Both the position numbers and the translations under genes were made by a program. Below are positions 28,250 through 40,906 of a stretch of DNA of 64,000 nucleotides, one piece after another. Location of the stretch: the NCBI GenBank assembly GCA_025667525.1, contig CM046878.1, positions 575,154,868-575,218,867 of the forward strand, written 5' to 3'. The DNA comes from Glebionis coronaria (taxonomy: Eukaryota; Streptophyta; Magnoliopsida; Asterales; Asteraceae). Position 1 is the stretch's first letter; each line of letters starts with the position of its first letter. The notes beneath the pieces were generated by a model. It had not been told where the DNA came from. It searched no databases and saw only the letters and a program-made list of their open reading frames with translations.

Positions 28250-29580
28250 GTGTTACCGTCGATTAAAAATACGGTCTGACACATTAAAAAATACGCATGC
28301 ATTGATACCTTCCTACATTTGCCAAATCATATGCATATATAAGAGACAACATAACATTTAGCAATTGACAACCTCGTTTTTTCATACCATCACCACCGCC
28401 ATATTTCTAAACTCCCCCACTTGAGCAGATATACAATGCGGGTACGAGATATATTATCCCAGAAATGCAACACCTGGTATATGGTTGGATAGAATATTAG
28501 AATGTCATTTTGATCGAAAAAAGAGACACCGCCTATCATCAGTGTACTTGTCAAATTTTCGATAATCGCACCGTTAGACATTCACAGAAGACTCAAAGTG
28601 AAATTACTGCCCTTTTATAATGTGAACCATTGAAGTGAAAGTGGGCATATTTTTTCATTTTTCCAATTGACAAGGTGTATAACCTTGTTCGATCCAATGC
28701 CATTTTATAACAAGTCGATCCCATGGCATGATGGCTAAACCATATTATCTTTATACTCTGGGTCTCGTGTTCAGAGTCATTTAGCTTTGGGACAACTTTT
28801 TAACTTTTTTGATATTCATAATGTGAAATTTATTTAATGTAATTTGGTTTATAAAAGCATTAATCTGAGAGTACAAAATTTCTTTTATGAGCATAAAAAA
28901 CAAAAATTGACTTACACGCATCGACTATTGATTAAGACATTTCGATCCATGCATCATATAATTATGAAGTACTATCGAAGTTTTCTTTTAACTGACTGTG
29001 CATTTAAATAAGTGTAGCGTAAAATTCATCTCCTTTAAAGTAAAGCTCGTTATCAAGTTTTTCTAAGTTAAATGAGCCCGAGCTTGGCTCGATTCATCAA
29101 AGCTTTGATTTATGTCATGCTTCATCTAAGTTCCATGATTTTTAACGATGTCTCAGCTTATACGCACATACTATCCCAATGTACACAATATCAACTGGCA
29201 ACATCGTTACATGGTCTTTTTAAAATAACATTCGTAATAGATAATTATTTTGTGATTTACGTCTGGTGAACATGGGTAGTATGCTGGCTAAGGATCTCTC
29301 TCCTAAATGTTAGATCTCATGTTCGAGCTGAGCCATCGTAAAACCTTTGTTCATTTTTAGTTTATTACATTTTCTCTTTTTAGTTTTCTATAAAAATATT
29401 GCAATTGTCTATTACATGCACTCAAACTTATGAACCGCATGTTTTGTGAATTATAACATTCAAATTTCCACATAATTACTCATGTTTGTTCTCTTGTGCA
29501 TTGGCAGATGTGATTTCTCTACTGCCTTTGATATCACCTGCCACTTCTCGCCGAACTTTGGCTCTGCAACATTATTAGTG
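28250..29580. other. Non-coding, with two tRNA-like repeat heads
   Basis: About 28725-28790 (ATGGCATGATGGCTAAAC ... GGTCTCGTGTTCAGAGTC) and 29270-29345 (ATGCTGGCTAAGG ... GATCTCATGTTCGAGCTGAG) share A-box-like and B-box-like spacing and look like degraded SINE heads on the plus strand. Nothing else is recognised. Confidence 0.35.
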
Positions 29581-30022
29581 TTAACTAATCTTTCTTAGTT
29601 TTGATCACAACAAACTATACAACACATTTAGTGTAAAACACAAAACGAATTATTTAACTAACACTATCATCAAGGTAATAATCATATCACTAACTTTTCT
29701 TAATCATACTTAGTGATCATCAAAGTGATTATCCTTAAAACTCACTTTTGTTAATATGACAAAAGATTTTTTAATAAACTTTCTTTCTAAGAAAATGTTT
29801 TATTAAAATTGAAAATGTAAATTTGAAAATGGCATATTTCATATGCCATAAGAATATCATTTGAAGGTTTAAAAAACCTCAGATATTCCTACCACACTAA
29901 AAGACAAAAAAGGGAGCGGACTCTATTGGGCGGTACCTTAAGTAGCTAGGCGGTTCCTTAGCGATATGGAACCGCCGGGCTAGATAAGGATCCGCGCCCA
30001 GCTAGCCGTTACACTTTGTCTT

Positions 30023-30031
30023 CTATAAATA
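30023..30031 (+). promoter_or_regulatory. TATA box of an LTR-like promoter
   Basis: CTATAAATAG follows a GC-rich stretch with repeated GGCGGTACC/GGCGGTTCC/GGAACCGCC words (29935-29985) and is followed about 30 bp on by pyrimidine-rich CCAACAACCCTCTTGG. This layout is typical of a retroelement U3/R junction. I could not delimit the LTR, so this is a candidate promoter only. Confidence 0.4.
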
Positions 30032-31954
30032 GTGGATCAAATCTCATTTTCCAACAACCCTCTTGGACGTTTTTCTCATCCCCTTTTCTCTTTTCTATAG
30101 CATAATCATTAGTAAATGATCACTTAATGTGTTAAGTATGTTTACATATGATTATCCTCTTGATCCCCTCCTTTACCTTGTCCAATGAGAAGATCACTCA
30201 CTCACTAGTGTTGTGATAAAGATGAATTCATGAATTAGTCATGTTCATCATGTTAGCCTTTTTTTGTTTTTGTTGATCCATTTGTATTTATGAATACTTG
30301 GACTAGTTGTGTTCATCCAAGCTATTTGTGAATACTTTTAATACTCGAAGTCCTATGCAATTCAGTGTAAAACGATGTTTTGAACAACTTTCTAGTTTTA
30401 CCCGAGACTTGAAACGGATTAAAAATGGACGAAAATGCCCTGGCATTGAATCTATCAATAAAATGATATATTAGAACTACGCAATAATAAGTTCTTAAAT
30501 TTCACAATCTCAAATGAGCATAACCTGCTCGATTTTAATGTTTATTGGCCAAAATTTTATGTCCTAAACGGACGCCTCAACGGGTAGAAATATATATTTT
30601 TATGTCTAAGTTATAAAAATATTTTCTCGACACTGTTAAATTCCATATAAAGTTTCTGTACAAAGTATATTTTTCGACACAGCTTGAAATTAAATCCAAT
30701 TTCATAATAACCCAAAACTAATGTACACACAAGACTTGTGGATTCCAAAAAGACGAAAGAAGATAAACTGTATAATTAATCATGTAAAGAAAACACAGTA
30801 TGGAAATAGTTCAAGAATGCCAACAATAATCTGAGAGATAAAAACGACGCATATCATCCGTGTCTTCGGCTGCAAGATGCAATGCAGGAAAGTCTCCTGG
30901 CGGCGTGATTTTCCAAAATCACAAGACATACCGAGAAAGAAACAAAATATTAACAAGTCACACTCCTGAGGCGAGGAGGTTTAATGAGAAAGGGAGGATA
31001 CAAGTAGGATCGTATTCCAAACTATTGTCACATAATAAATGACGATCATGTGTTCAAGGTACAATGGATGTTTTAAGTCGAAGTCGAAACGTAGAATGGT
31101 CAATGAAATAAGATGTAATCCATGTACAAGTGTCGTGTAAAACGGTGACGTAAAGGTCGATCAAGATTGCGAAAATCCACGATATTAGTCAACACTGATT
31201 CAAGGAATGCTTCGAGATATGTAACTCACACGGTGTCATTTAGTCTTTCTAGGAGACACATTGAGCTACGCAATGGTCTATAGACTAGACATTCAATTAC
31301 GAATGGTCGGAAAGAAAATCTGCGTATCTAAATAGATATCTTAAAGAGTTGAACAATGAAAGCAACACGCACGGTAGTATAATGAAAATCAGGAGTTTCG
31401 TCGAAAACAACACTTCTTCAATTCGGAACAATGGTATCACGAGTGTATGCACAACTTGTAACAGTGAATCGAGAAAAACAGATGATTCAAAACGAACGAG
31501 TATATGAAGTCAGTCGTATCACGCATAAATGAAATAGCAATAGTACTCAGAAAAATGAGCATGAAAAGTCGGCAGCATACGCGCTCTGAATACAAGTATG
31601 TAACGTCATAACGATATAAAATCATTGCAACAAGATCAGTTCACAAGAACAAGAATTCAAGAAATACAGTAATAGCAGATGTAATCACGGTAACATTCAA
31701 TGATAGTTCATGAAGCACAAGGGCTTTGAAAAGACACAGTAATTATCGTCATCAGGGTAACGTAATATTTCAACATGTTATCAAGAGATGAAATACTATA
31801 ACGATAATTAAACGTAAGTAATAAGGATTAGAGAGTTACCCGCGCAGATATCGACAACATTGGCAGATTCTGTGATTGACATTTAAAACATGAAATATTT
31901 GAACTTTCAGTTATAGACTAAGTTTTTGAAAAATGACTCAGTTCCCTATAACCA
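30032..31954. other. Non-coding LTR-element debris
   Basis: No open frame of interest. The right part (about 31040-31954) adjoins the primer-binding site of the gypsy-type LTR and should be the 5' untranslated internal region of that element on the minus strand. The gag-pol region is missing, so the element is truncated on its left. Confidence 0.4.
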
Positions 31955-31967
31955 GGCTCTGATACCA
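31955..31967 (-). other. tRNA-iMet primer-binding site
   Basis: The minus strand reads TGGTATCAGAGCC, complementary to the 3' end of plant initiator tRNA-Met, separated by GAG from the CA end of the LTR at 31971. It primes minus-strand cDNA synthesis of the retrotransposon. Confidence 0.85.
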
Positions 31968-31970
31968 CTC

Positions 31971-34856
31971 TGTGAGACCCCCAAACTCTGACATGGAACA
32001 ACTAGGCAACGAGAGGGTAACACGTCATAGTACAAGAAACAATGAATTACAGTTCATATAAAGCTGACGAAATAAAAACATGTACATTACATCATAAAAG
32101 GTCAGAGTTTTTAAACATAGGTCCCAGAGTTTTAAAAGCGGAAAATTATATTATTTCGTCTCGATTTATAACAATAAGTTGCCCAAAAGATTGAATAAAC
32201 TTCTGATAGTTTATATAAAACAAATCTTTCAAAAGTTTCACAGGAATCTCCAAGCTGCGATAATATCCTGCGGGCTCCCATCCAAGCAAAGCTAAGTATA
32301 ATACCTGAGATTAAACATGTAAAATCGTCAACATAAAGTTGAGTGACATTCATAGGTTTAGCAGTAAAGGTGTGGAACACAAGCATTCAGTTGTAAAACA
32401 AGTAGTGTGGAGTATGGTTATATACGTCAACCATAGTCCGAAACCATTATTATTGCTGTTCAGTTCATGAACCGAAGCTTAACTCAATGTAAGTTCCTCT
32501 AGGGAGTATTCAGCCTAAATACTCAAGTAAATAAACGAATATCAGTGCATCAAGGTACTTGAGACGGGGATTGTCAATCCCGATGGATCCACCCACAACA
32601 TTCGCGCTTAGTACTCGAAATTAACGGTTCATGATCGGGAGAGGAAACTCAAGGCTAGACTAAAAAGCAATAATAATATTGAAAACCTGAAATCATACAT
32701 GTTTTGGATAGCATACAAGTTCTGGATAGCATACAGTTTTTAATAGTTGTGTTCCACCATGTAAAATCTCACCCCGTGTTTAGAAATCATGTACAAGTAA
32801 AAAGGGGCTATGAACTCACCTTAGCCACGAGGTAAGTCAATCACGGTACTCATCAACTAAGTAGAAACGGTAGTGGTAGACGATCACTGACGATATGGAT
32901 GCCCGGGAAAACACGAAAACCGCAACCTATCAAAATAAGGCGCGTGTTAAGACTCGAACTCAAGTATCGATATGTACCAAATATAATATGACTCAAATGT
33001 TTTCAAAGTACTCATGTTTCAAAACCATTGACACGAACCAAATGAATACGTTTATCCAACGTTACACGTTAAAACACTTGAACACTTGAAAATGACTCGT
33101 CATACGACGCCAAGTCAACGCAAGTCAAAATATCCTTTAACCTTATTTGGACCAGTAGCTAAGTCATTTATATAATGACTAAGCACTTGAGTAAGTCACC
33201 ATGTCCGATGGTGAACACTCAAACTCACGCAACACAAGCATTGAACTACGTGTCCAAAATAAAAATCAGCAAGTACACCCCGAATGTACACACCGATCTA
33301 CCCTATCTAGACTTGTCCGTTTTACATGAAAATTGGTTTCAAGGTCACTTATAACCCGTATAAGACCTCACCAAAATTTGAGTCAATTTTCACACTTTAA
33401 AACCCATCAGCTCGACACTTTACTCGACTCCAAATTTGGAACAATTTGTGCACTTGTTTTGTTAAACCGTTTAAACCGCTTTAAAAGTACTATCTCGACA
33501 ATCCGTCTTTTGAAACCACTACTAGACTCATCAAACTCAGTTTGTAAATTTTGAAAATCAGTAGTATCAACTATCTAACCAAGCCTAAAGTCCCCGAGAG
33601 TCGACCCAAAATCAGCCACAATTTCGGATTGTGCCGACTTGCGTCTCCCGGTACACGAAAACTAAAACTAGCATAACTTTTGACTCGTAATGACTTAGAA
33701 GCTCTATCTTATACCAAAACGACCGTCTCGGAAAACTCTACAATAATTTCAAATAATCTCAGTCTTTCACAGACCTTAAACCCACGAAACAATCTGTTTA
33801 AAGCTGCTGTCCCAAATTAGCCTTTTAGAAAACATGACAAATCAAAATTTTCAACCAAAACCACTCATTCCTATACCTATAGAATCGTCATACTATCATA
33901 CCCATCATCCAAACACTCCTAAAAATACTTGCATGTAAAATCTAACAAAATCAAAGATTAAAAACAAGAATTTTAAGGATTAAAATGTGATGATCATACC
34001 AAAAACAATGCATGCAAGATGGTTTAAACATCATTCCACCATGGATTTATAAAATCTTCATAACTTGATGCATGTAAGTGATTTGTGTATCATTGGAATC
34101 ACCATTGGATTTCAAGGTGTGGTCTAGTTTTTGTTTTTGCTAGATCAAAGGGAAAATCAAAATGATTTGATGATTTGGGGTGTTTTGGGTCACAGCTCAA
34201 AAAAAGAAAGAGAGGGAGAGAGATATTTTTGATGGTGTGTGTTATTTTTGTGTGTAAAATGGGAGAAAAAGTGTATTTATATGGTGGTTTAAGTGGAGGG
34301 ACCAATATTGTCAACTTTGAAAGTTGTGGACCTAAAAACAATTAATAGTTTTTAAAAGGGTAGAAAATAGTCATTGGTAAATATTGAGAATATTTACGGG
34401 GCTCGAGTTTCGTAAAAATACTTTTCAAAAGTTACAATGCATCATAAAAATGATTATACGATTTCCCGACACGACTTAATACGTAATTAAAACGAAATCG
34501 TCGAAAATATTAATTATCGAACAATCGATAAATAAACGTAAAATTTTGGGCATCGTTCGGTATCGCGATCACTAGGAATTCTCGTTGTACATTTTTTTTG
34601 AATAAACTCGTTGTAAAACGCACGCGGGTGATTTTAAATCAAAAATTTTGATTTAAATTAAATATGGAAAATAATTATAAAAAAATTTATAATTCCATAT
34701 GAAGCATTGTCAATGAACAAAATAATACTTAAAAGTATAATTTAAAAATATCAGGATTTACATATAAAGTATTCAAGAAAACGTAATACGTTGGAAAATT
34801 CAAAAAGTACGAATAAAAAGAATAAAAATAATGCTGGGAAAGTACGGGTTCTCACA
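31971..34856 (-). mobile_element. Gypsy-type 5' LTR, 2.9 kb
   Basis: On the minus strand the LTR begins TGTGAGAACCCGTACTTTCC at 34856 and ends GTTTGGGGGTCTCACA at 31971, directly before the primer-binding site. A TATA box (TATAAAT, minus, 34281-34275) is followed by a pyrimidine-rich leader (CTCCCATTTTACACAC, TCTCTCTCCCTCTC), marking the U3/R boundary. The 2886 bp length suits Tekay/Del-type chromovirus LTRs, but no coding region remains to prove lineage. The partner LTR is not in the window. Confidence 0.7.
34275..34281 (-). promoter_or_regulatory. TATA box of the gypsy-type LTR
   Basis: The minus strand reads CCATATAAATACAC. The downstream leader is C/T-rich and AUG-poor, consistent with a retroelement transcription start about 30 bp further on. 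Confidence 0.6.
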
Positions 34857-36830
34857 CATATTAACTCCATATTGGACATACTTTAGCTCGTTGCGAAGCT
34901 CTCTTCGAGGAGAACGCAAAGCTACTAAGTACTACGAATATATATAACATATACATATATAAAATTATGTCCAAAGTATTGCAAAACCATATTTTGCAAA
35001 ACATTTTCCAACAGTGGCACAGGCTACACCCGTCATGAAAGGTAAAAATTTATGAAATTAAGTCTTTTTTCGCTACGTGCAACACCCTTTTTTACGTAAT
35101 CCGGGATTTAATATTAATAATCAGAAAAAAAAATCGTGCAACACCCTGTTATAAATTATGGGCCCGTCTCTGCCAGTTGCCAATCGTGTTGTAGTACAAT
35201 GTGGTAACTTGGGATGTCGTTAACCACTAACCAACATATTTAACCGAGTCGAGCCTAGCTCTGCTTATATAACTTGAAAGAATTTGATCTCGAGCTTTAT
35301 TTTTAAGAGAGAAGATATCTTTTTGTTTTCACACTCCAAATATGCAATATAACCGGTTTATATGAACTCGCTAGCATGCATGATTAAATGGGTGTACGTT
35401 GAGCATCATTTATACTTCATATATACAACGTTCAAATCCGATACGAATATTTTTAACCTAAAAGAACCGATTCGGAAAAAATCGATCCGATCCGAAACCA
35501 GATTTTTAAAATCCGGTTTTGTGAAATCCGAATCCGGTTTTATCCTGTTTATTTGCACCCCTACATTGAACTAATGGGGAAACTACGTGAACTTTTTTAG
35601 AGGCTAATTGGCTGCTTGGCCCGTGAGCACACAAAAGTATGGGTTGGTCGCAGTTTGGGCTTGATACGAGATGAGGCGAGTCTGAGCCTGCATGAGCTCG
35701 AGCTAGAGAGATCAAGCTTGAGTTCGACTCGGTCCGAACCTTATGATTTGATTTTAGCTATAAAGCTCAAGTTCTACTCATATATGATGTGCCTATAAAA
35801 TGAAAGCTCGACTTTTTGCGCTTATAAGTACTTCAATGATAGTTTATGATTGCCATTCAATATTTTGGTTGTTGTCATATTGTTATTTACATATTAACTC
35901 GATAACATACTATCTCGGATTAACCCTTAAAGTTTCTAACTTAATACTTATAGTACAAAATAAAAGTAAAAAGTTTAAAAAATCGTATAAGTTCTCAATT
36001 GCGACATAATATTAAACCAAACACGGATTACTCCATGTATAGTAGCATTTATAAGCAGACAGCATTTCATTTTTCAGCCGATGCGGGATTTAATGTAATT
36101 TTCAAACAAAAAGTTACACAATATATCTAACCTTATTGTTACAAATGTATACATGTATAAGTAATAACTAGCAGAGTTGTCGTGTGTTGCAGCGGCATAT
36201 ATCTTATTATTAATCAGAGAAAAATGAAAATATAATACTTCTAGTTGGGCACGGTTCATCAGTTTTTATGGGTTCCCAATGATTTTTTCAATTTATTTTC
36301 GTACAGCTTTTATTGGCTAGTCAAATCGACATCGATTCTGGTTTTCGATTGAACTTGTTTTCCTCTAAAAAGAATACTAAAAAACATAAGAATATAGTAA
36401 AATGACGTGAAACAAAGTCTTTCTAAAATGTTGCTTTAAGAACGACAAAATAAAAATAAAAAAGGTTAAGAAATCATCTAAGTTTTCAACTTTGACTCGA
36501 ACCCCCCAAATATAATTTAAGTTCTATCTGGGAGTTACGTTTCTCATATGAAGACATAATACTACTATTTTAGACACGAATTCTCCATATACCATGCTAT
36601 ATATAAGGTGCCAACATTTCCTTTAATTGTCCGATGTGGGATTCAGCGCTATAAACTATTCAAACAAAAATTTACACAATGTATTTAAATTACTGTTACA
36701 AATGTATCTAGTTCATAGATGAATATGATTGCATATATTACTTCATTTGTTTTAAAAATATTTTCCTCGATAAAAAACACAAAACTTAACCAAAGCTTTA
36801 TTTTTTTACTTTTGACAGAATAACAGTTTT
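34857..36830. other. No supported gene
   Basis: Mostly A/T-rich. At 35440-35565 a CCGAT/ATCCGG-rich block ends in TTTGCACCCCTA, which looks like the right end of another short hAT derivative; its left end is not identified. Open frames of 60-76 aa have no recognisable content. Confidence 0.35.
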
Positions 36831-36840
36831 ATTCTCACTT

Positions 36841-37545
36841 AATTATTATTATTTTTTTGAACATAAAGATATTTCATTATCACTCCTCACAAACAGAGGT
36901 AAATTGGATACAACAAGTTATATCAAACATAAAGGACAAAATCGAAATCGATTTGCCGAACAAAATACACGTGGTAACATGTTGAAAACATACCAAGACA
37001 TATACCATAAATTGTGACATACGACAGCAGCACAGTACAAGGGTGAGGGGGAATCACAAATGTGAGCTTTTTGTTGACACAACCTTATAAAGGTATAGCT
37101 TGGAGTAAAAGTACACAAGTTACATAAAAGTATACATAGATGATAAAGCGTGACCTCCCTAAAGAAGCCAAACCTAAACCAAACTAATCTAAATCCAAAT
37201 CCCAATACAGCAGCAAGCCATGCAGTGGCAGAAGACAAGCAGATCGCAATAGATCTGACAGATCTAACAGACCTGAGGCAGCAGCAGGTCATCAGATCAA
37301 ACAACAGCGGTGGATGGCAAGCGGCGACGAGAAATGATAGATTTGAAGGTAAGGGGCTATTATTGTGGAAGATAGGAGAGAACACCTTAACAAAATAGAG
37401 GGAATATATGCATAAGAGAGCGGGTGAAGAAGATCCAAAGGACCGCCGAAGCCGGCCGTTGGAAAAACAAGTTTAGATCGGATGAGGTTTTTTTTTTGTT
37501 TTAGTGAGAGAAAACTTAGAGAGAAGGAAGAGAAAGGACGAGAGA
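36841..37545 (-). mobile_element. Minus-strand retroposon, LINE-derived or processed RNA copy
   Basis: Flanking repeats ATTCTCACTT (36831-36840) and ATTCTTACTT (37546-37555) match at 9 of 10. On the minus strand the element starts with a pyrimidine-rich leader (CTCTCGTCCTTTCTC) and GC-rich leader sequence, and ends AATGAAATATCTTTATG followed by a run of A and A/T repeats, like a poly(A)-type tail. The 155-codon frame at 36918-37385 has no LINE ORF1, endonuclease or reverse transcriptase motif. It could be a LINE with a large internal deletion, or a retroposed transcript. Confidence 0.45.
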
Positions 37546-38061
37546 ATTCTTACTTTTACGTAATTAATTTAAGTTTTCTTGAAGTTTTGTAATAATAATT
37601 TTAAGTAAATAAAAAGAAAAAGATCTTGATCGAAACCCGTTCACCCATGTTTATCGGTTCCCACCAAAGTTTCTAGATTCATTTCCGTACATCTTTTATC
37701 GACTTGTAAAATCGATAGTTATTCTGATTTTCGGTTGAACCCGTTTACCACTTAATGCCTTTATTCCCGAATCGGTCAGCGACTATTGTTGTTTGATAAA
37801 AAATTCAGCTGCTTAATGATTCCACTAAGTACCTAATGGCACAATGTTCAAGACCTTCAAAATGATCTAGCGTCTCATTGAAAGCTAATTCTTATATTAT
37901 TTTTATTTCAAGTCATTTATCAATATTAATGAATATTATACATAACTTTAATCACTTTCACATTCGTATCTTGTTACAACCATTCTTTTTAGAGATAATT
38001 TTATATATACCCGATAAAACTTCATAAATTACATATTTCCTCAAAATATAATACAGACATA

Positions 38062-38443
38062 GTGTAAGGATATTTTCAGAAACAAAAAAAATTATATAAA
38101 ACTGCGAGAACCACCTTTATACTCTTAACAATGCATATGTATTTTCATTATTATGTTTAAATTAACGTTTAATAATTGTTTTATTGGTTATAGATCCGAG
38201 TATGATAAGCGATATAAGAATGCACATGTGTTTTCATATTATCTAACGAAAAGATAGTTATAATACATACAAAACAAATACATGTGCATGGTCCTACAGT
38301 ACATGTTCCTAATGAACTACGATAATGAAACATGTATTTCTACCTAATGAACTAACCCGATGAATACACATGTGTATTTTAAGAGTAAAAAGGTGGTTCC
38401 CGCAGTTCTGTACATTTATTTGGTTCTGAAAATAACCTCACCC
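38062..38443. mobile_element. Short copy of the (AT)n-flanked element family
   Basis: A 382 bp element with termini GTGTAAGGATATTTTCAG (left) and GGGTGAGGTTATTTTCAG (right, minus strand), matching those of 8602-10707, each continuing with an AACTGCGAGAACCA-type block. The interior shares TATGATAAGCGAT and CACATGTG phrases with the big copy near 10090, so it is an internally deleted or non-autonomous relative. Here the flanks are not an (AT)n tract; AGACATA recurs near both borders. Confidence 0.65.
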
Positions 38444-38735
38444 TATAGACATATAGTGATTATCGAGTTAAACTTTCTTGTGTGTTCAAGGGCCCAAGCA
38501 GCCCATTAGCCTTTATAAAACAATAGCCCACTTTTTTAATTCACGTAGTTGCATCTTACTATCTAGAGAAAACTAACATTAATACATTAATTAACTAAGG
38601 AGCAAAACTATATGATTTAAATGATTTAATGATTCTGAATGATTTAAAAACTCTAAATCAAAAGTGATTCTGAATGAAACTTTTTGTTTGACAAAAGTTC
38701 TAAATACATGTATTATGTAAAATTAATTAGATTTA

Positions 38736-39445
38736 AGTTCATTTGGATACCAAACTTTATTTGGATACTAAGGGACTAATCTCCACCACTTATCTCCATC
38801 TTAATCTAATGGATAAGATTAAACATAAAACCAATTTCCTCTTTTTTTTCAAACATTAATATCTTTTAAACCGTTAATCGTTATACGAAAAAAAATATAC
38901 CATTACGACGGGCATTTAATTATGTTTCTACAGATATGCTATATGATATACTTTCGACAAATTATTTTTTTTTGTTTTTTCCGTAATTTATCATATATGA
39001 TACTGAATATCATATATGATAGTAACACTGGTATCATATATGATATAACTTATCATATATGATATAAACCAATATCATATGATATAAACCAATATCATAT
39101 GATATAAACCAATATCATATATGATTCTGTAATAATTTGTAACTTAACACTAATATCATATATGATAAAACACTATTATCATATATGATATTTTACGCAA
39201 ATTAAAAAAAAAACGATTTTTTTTTTCTTCAAAAGTATATCATATTGCATATCTGTACAAAGCTAATTAAATGCTCGTCGCGATGGTATATTTTTTTCCG
39301 TTTAACACTTAACGGTTTAAAAGATATTTAAGTTTTAAAAATAAGTGAAATAATTAAATACTTTTAATCTCAACCATTAGATATGATGAGGATGGATGGT
39401 GAGGATGAGTCCCTTAGTATACATGATAGATATAGTATCCAAAAT
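38736..39445. mobile_element. Foldback element with a palindrome-array core
   Basis: The arms of about 230 bp are inverted repeats: left GGATACTAAGGGACTAATC, right (minus) GTATACTAAGGGACTCATC, then matching inward through TTAATCTAATGG/CTAATGGTTGAG, AACCGTTAA, ATATACCAT and GCATTTAATTA blocks. The 200 bp core holds nine palindromes (see 38989-39190). No protein is encoded. I found no clean target-site duplication, so the superfamily is open. Confidence 0.6.
38989..39190. repeat. Nine-copy array of TATCATATATGATA-type palindromes
   Basis: Full or one-step-shorter versions (TATCATATGATA) occur nine times in about 200 bp, with irregular spacers such as AAACCAA repeated three times. Each copy is self-complementary, and the array sits at the centre of an inverted-repeat element. 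Confidence 0.85.
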
Positions 39446-39581
39446 AACTTAACTCAATTAATTATTGAAAACTTAAACATTTTTATTGTACTTCATTTTG
39501 TATTTTATTGTGTTTATGTTATCGTTTACATGAAGTTTTTGCACATATTAATTTACGTATTTATATATATATGATATTAGA

Positions 39582-39830
39582 ATCGATGTTTTCAAATATG
39601 AGTCGATTTGGTTCCGGTCGAAAATGGGTCATTTTGAATTGGGTTTTACATTTTCGAAACCCGGCTAAACCCGGCCGGGTTTTGATTTTTCTGATTTTTT
39701 ACAGAAAAATATTTAAATTTTACATATTTACGATACATATTATATTGTTAGTAAACAATTTATATCTTCAATATACGGAAATCTTTATGGTTTTTATATA
39801 TAATTTTTTTCCAATTATTAAAAATATCAA
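39582..39830. mobile_element. Truncated hAT-like MITE, GACCCGGGTC family
   Basis: The left end CGATGTTTTCAAATATG and GC-rich arm (ACCCGGCTAAACCCGGCCGGG) continue into an A/T core with the same TACATATTA...CAATTATTAAAAATAT phrases seen near 290-390. The right arm is missing. The 154-codon frame across it is fortuitous. Confidence 0.45.
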
Positions 39831-40013
39831 TAACTCTATACATAGTAGAGAATTTTATTTACCAACCCGTCTATGCGCGACGTTGAAAAGTAGTATTCAA
39901 ATGCGTGAGCTTGTATTAGAAACTTATAGTTTGGAGTCAAAAATTACAAGAAAACTTAATATGAGGCTTTAAGTACAACTTGACCAACGTATTAACCGAC
40001 TAACTAAATAGTT

Positions 40014-40260
40014 GGTTCATTCTATTAACAATCATTAACAATTACAAAGTAAAAATAAAAAAGTTTAACAATCATTAACAATTACAAAATAAAAAATAAA
40101 AAGTTTAACAATTATTAGAGTTACAAAATCAAAAAAAAAATTAAAATCATTAACAATTACTACAAAATAATTTTTTTTAACAATCATTAATAACTACAAA
40201 ATAAAAAAAATTTAACCGTCGTTAATAAATATAAAATAAAATAAAAAAGTTTAAGAAATC
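40014..40260. repeat. Degenerate minisatellite, TTTAACAATCATTAACAATT unit
   Basis: About five diverged units of roughly 45 bp, each with AACAATCATTAACAATTAC followed by an A-rich run with AAATAAAA. The unit length drifts. Confidence 0.75.
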
Positions 40261-40619
40261 ATAAACGTTTCAACTTCGGCTCAAAGTTATGAATAGAGTT
40301 TAAGATTCATGATTCCATACGACGTTGATGACATAAGACGATACTAAACACGTATACTTCATTTAATTAGCCGATGTGTGATTCCATGTTAGAGTCTATT
40401 ACAAACAAAAATTTACAAAATGTATCTAAACTTACGATTGAGAAATGTATAACTATTAGTAATAATTTTTTAAAGTAACTATAGCTAAGAACACAAATAT
40501 TAAGAATACCTATATAGATAATGCCAATTTTTCATATATTTCATACATTATATTTTCTCACTAAAACTAAAAAGAAAATAGCCATCTAAGAAACATAAAG
40601 TAAACTATGTAAGAGTTAA

Positions 40620-40840
40620 GACATAGATGCGTGTGTGTTCGACTAAAGTAAGTGAAGCTAAACATGTTTATTTTAAGTTAAATAAAAGATTATTTAAGAG
40701 TTAAGACATAAATGCGTGTGTGTTTGACATTGCAAGCCGACTATCTTTTTGGATAACCTAAATAAAAGATTATATTTCTTTCTAGTATTCAAACTTCTTT
40801 TATTTCTTTCTAGTATTCAAACTCAAAGAATTCTAAATAT
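40620..40840. repeat. Short local direct repeats
   Basis: AAGAGTTAAGACATA(G/A)ATG CGTGTGTGTTCGAC-type phrases recur at 40611 and 40696, and TTTATTTCTTTCTAGTATTC recurs at about 40768 and 40799. Confidence 0.6.
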
Positions 40841-40906
40841 TTTCATCCTAAAAGGCTAGATAAGCTTTTACATCGAATCAACCGCTGAAACAAGTAAGCT
40901 TAGTTT

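Noticed and set aside
35380..35573. Complete short hAT element with right end TTTGCACCCCTA
   Set aside because: No matching left end or 8 bp repeat could be found; only a right-end remnant is plausible.
36918..37385. 155-codon minus-strand frame as a real gene
   Set aside because: It lies entirely inside a retroposon, has no recognisable domain, and contains Cys/Phe-rich low-complexity composition.
38989..39190. CRISPR-like array
   Set aside because: Repeats are short A/T palindromes with irregular, partly repeated spacers in a plant genome; no cas genes.
39508..39972. 154-codon plus-strand frame
   Set aside because: Runs through a truncated MITE and AT-rich DNA with no domain; chance open frame.
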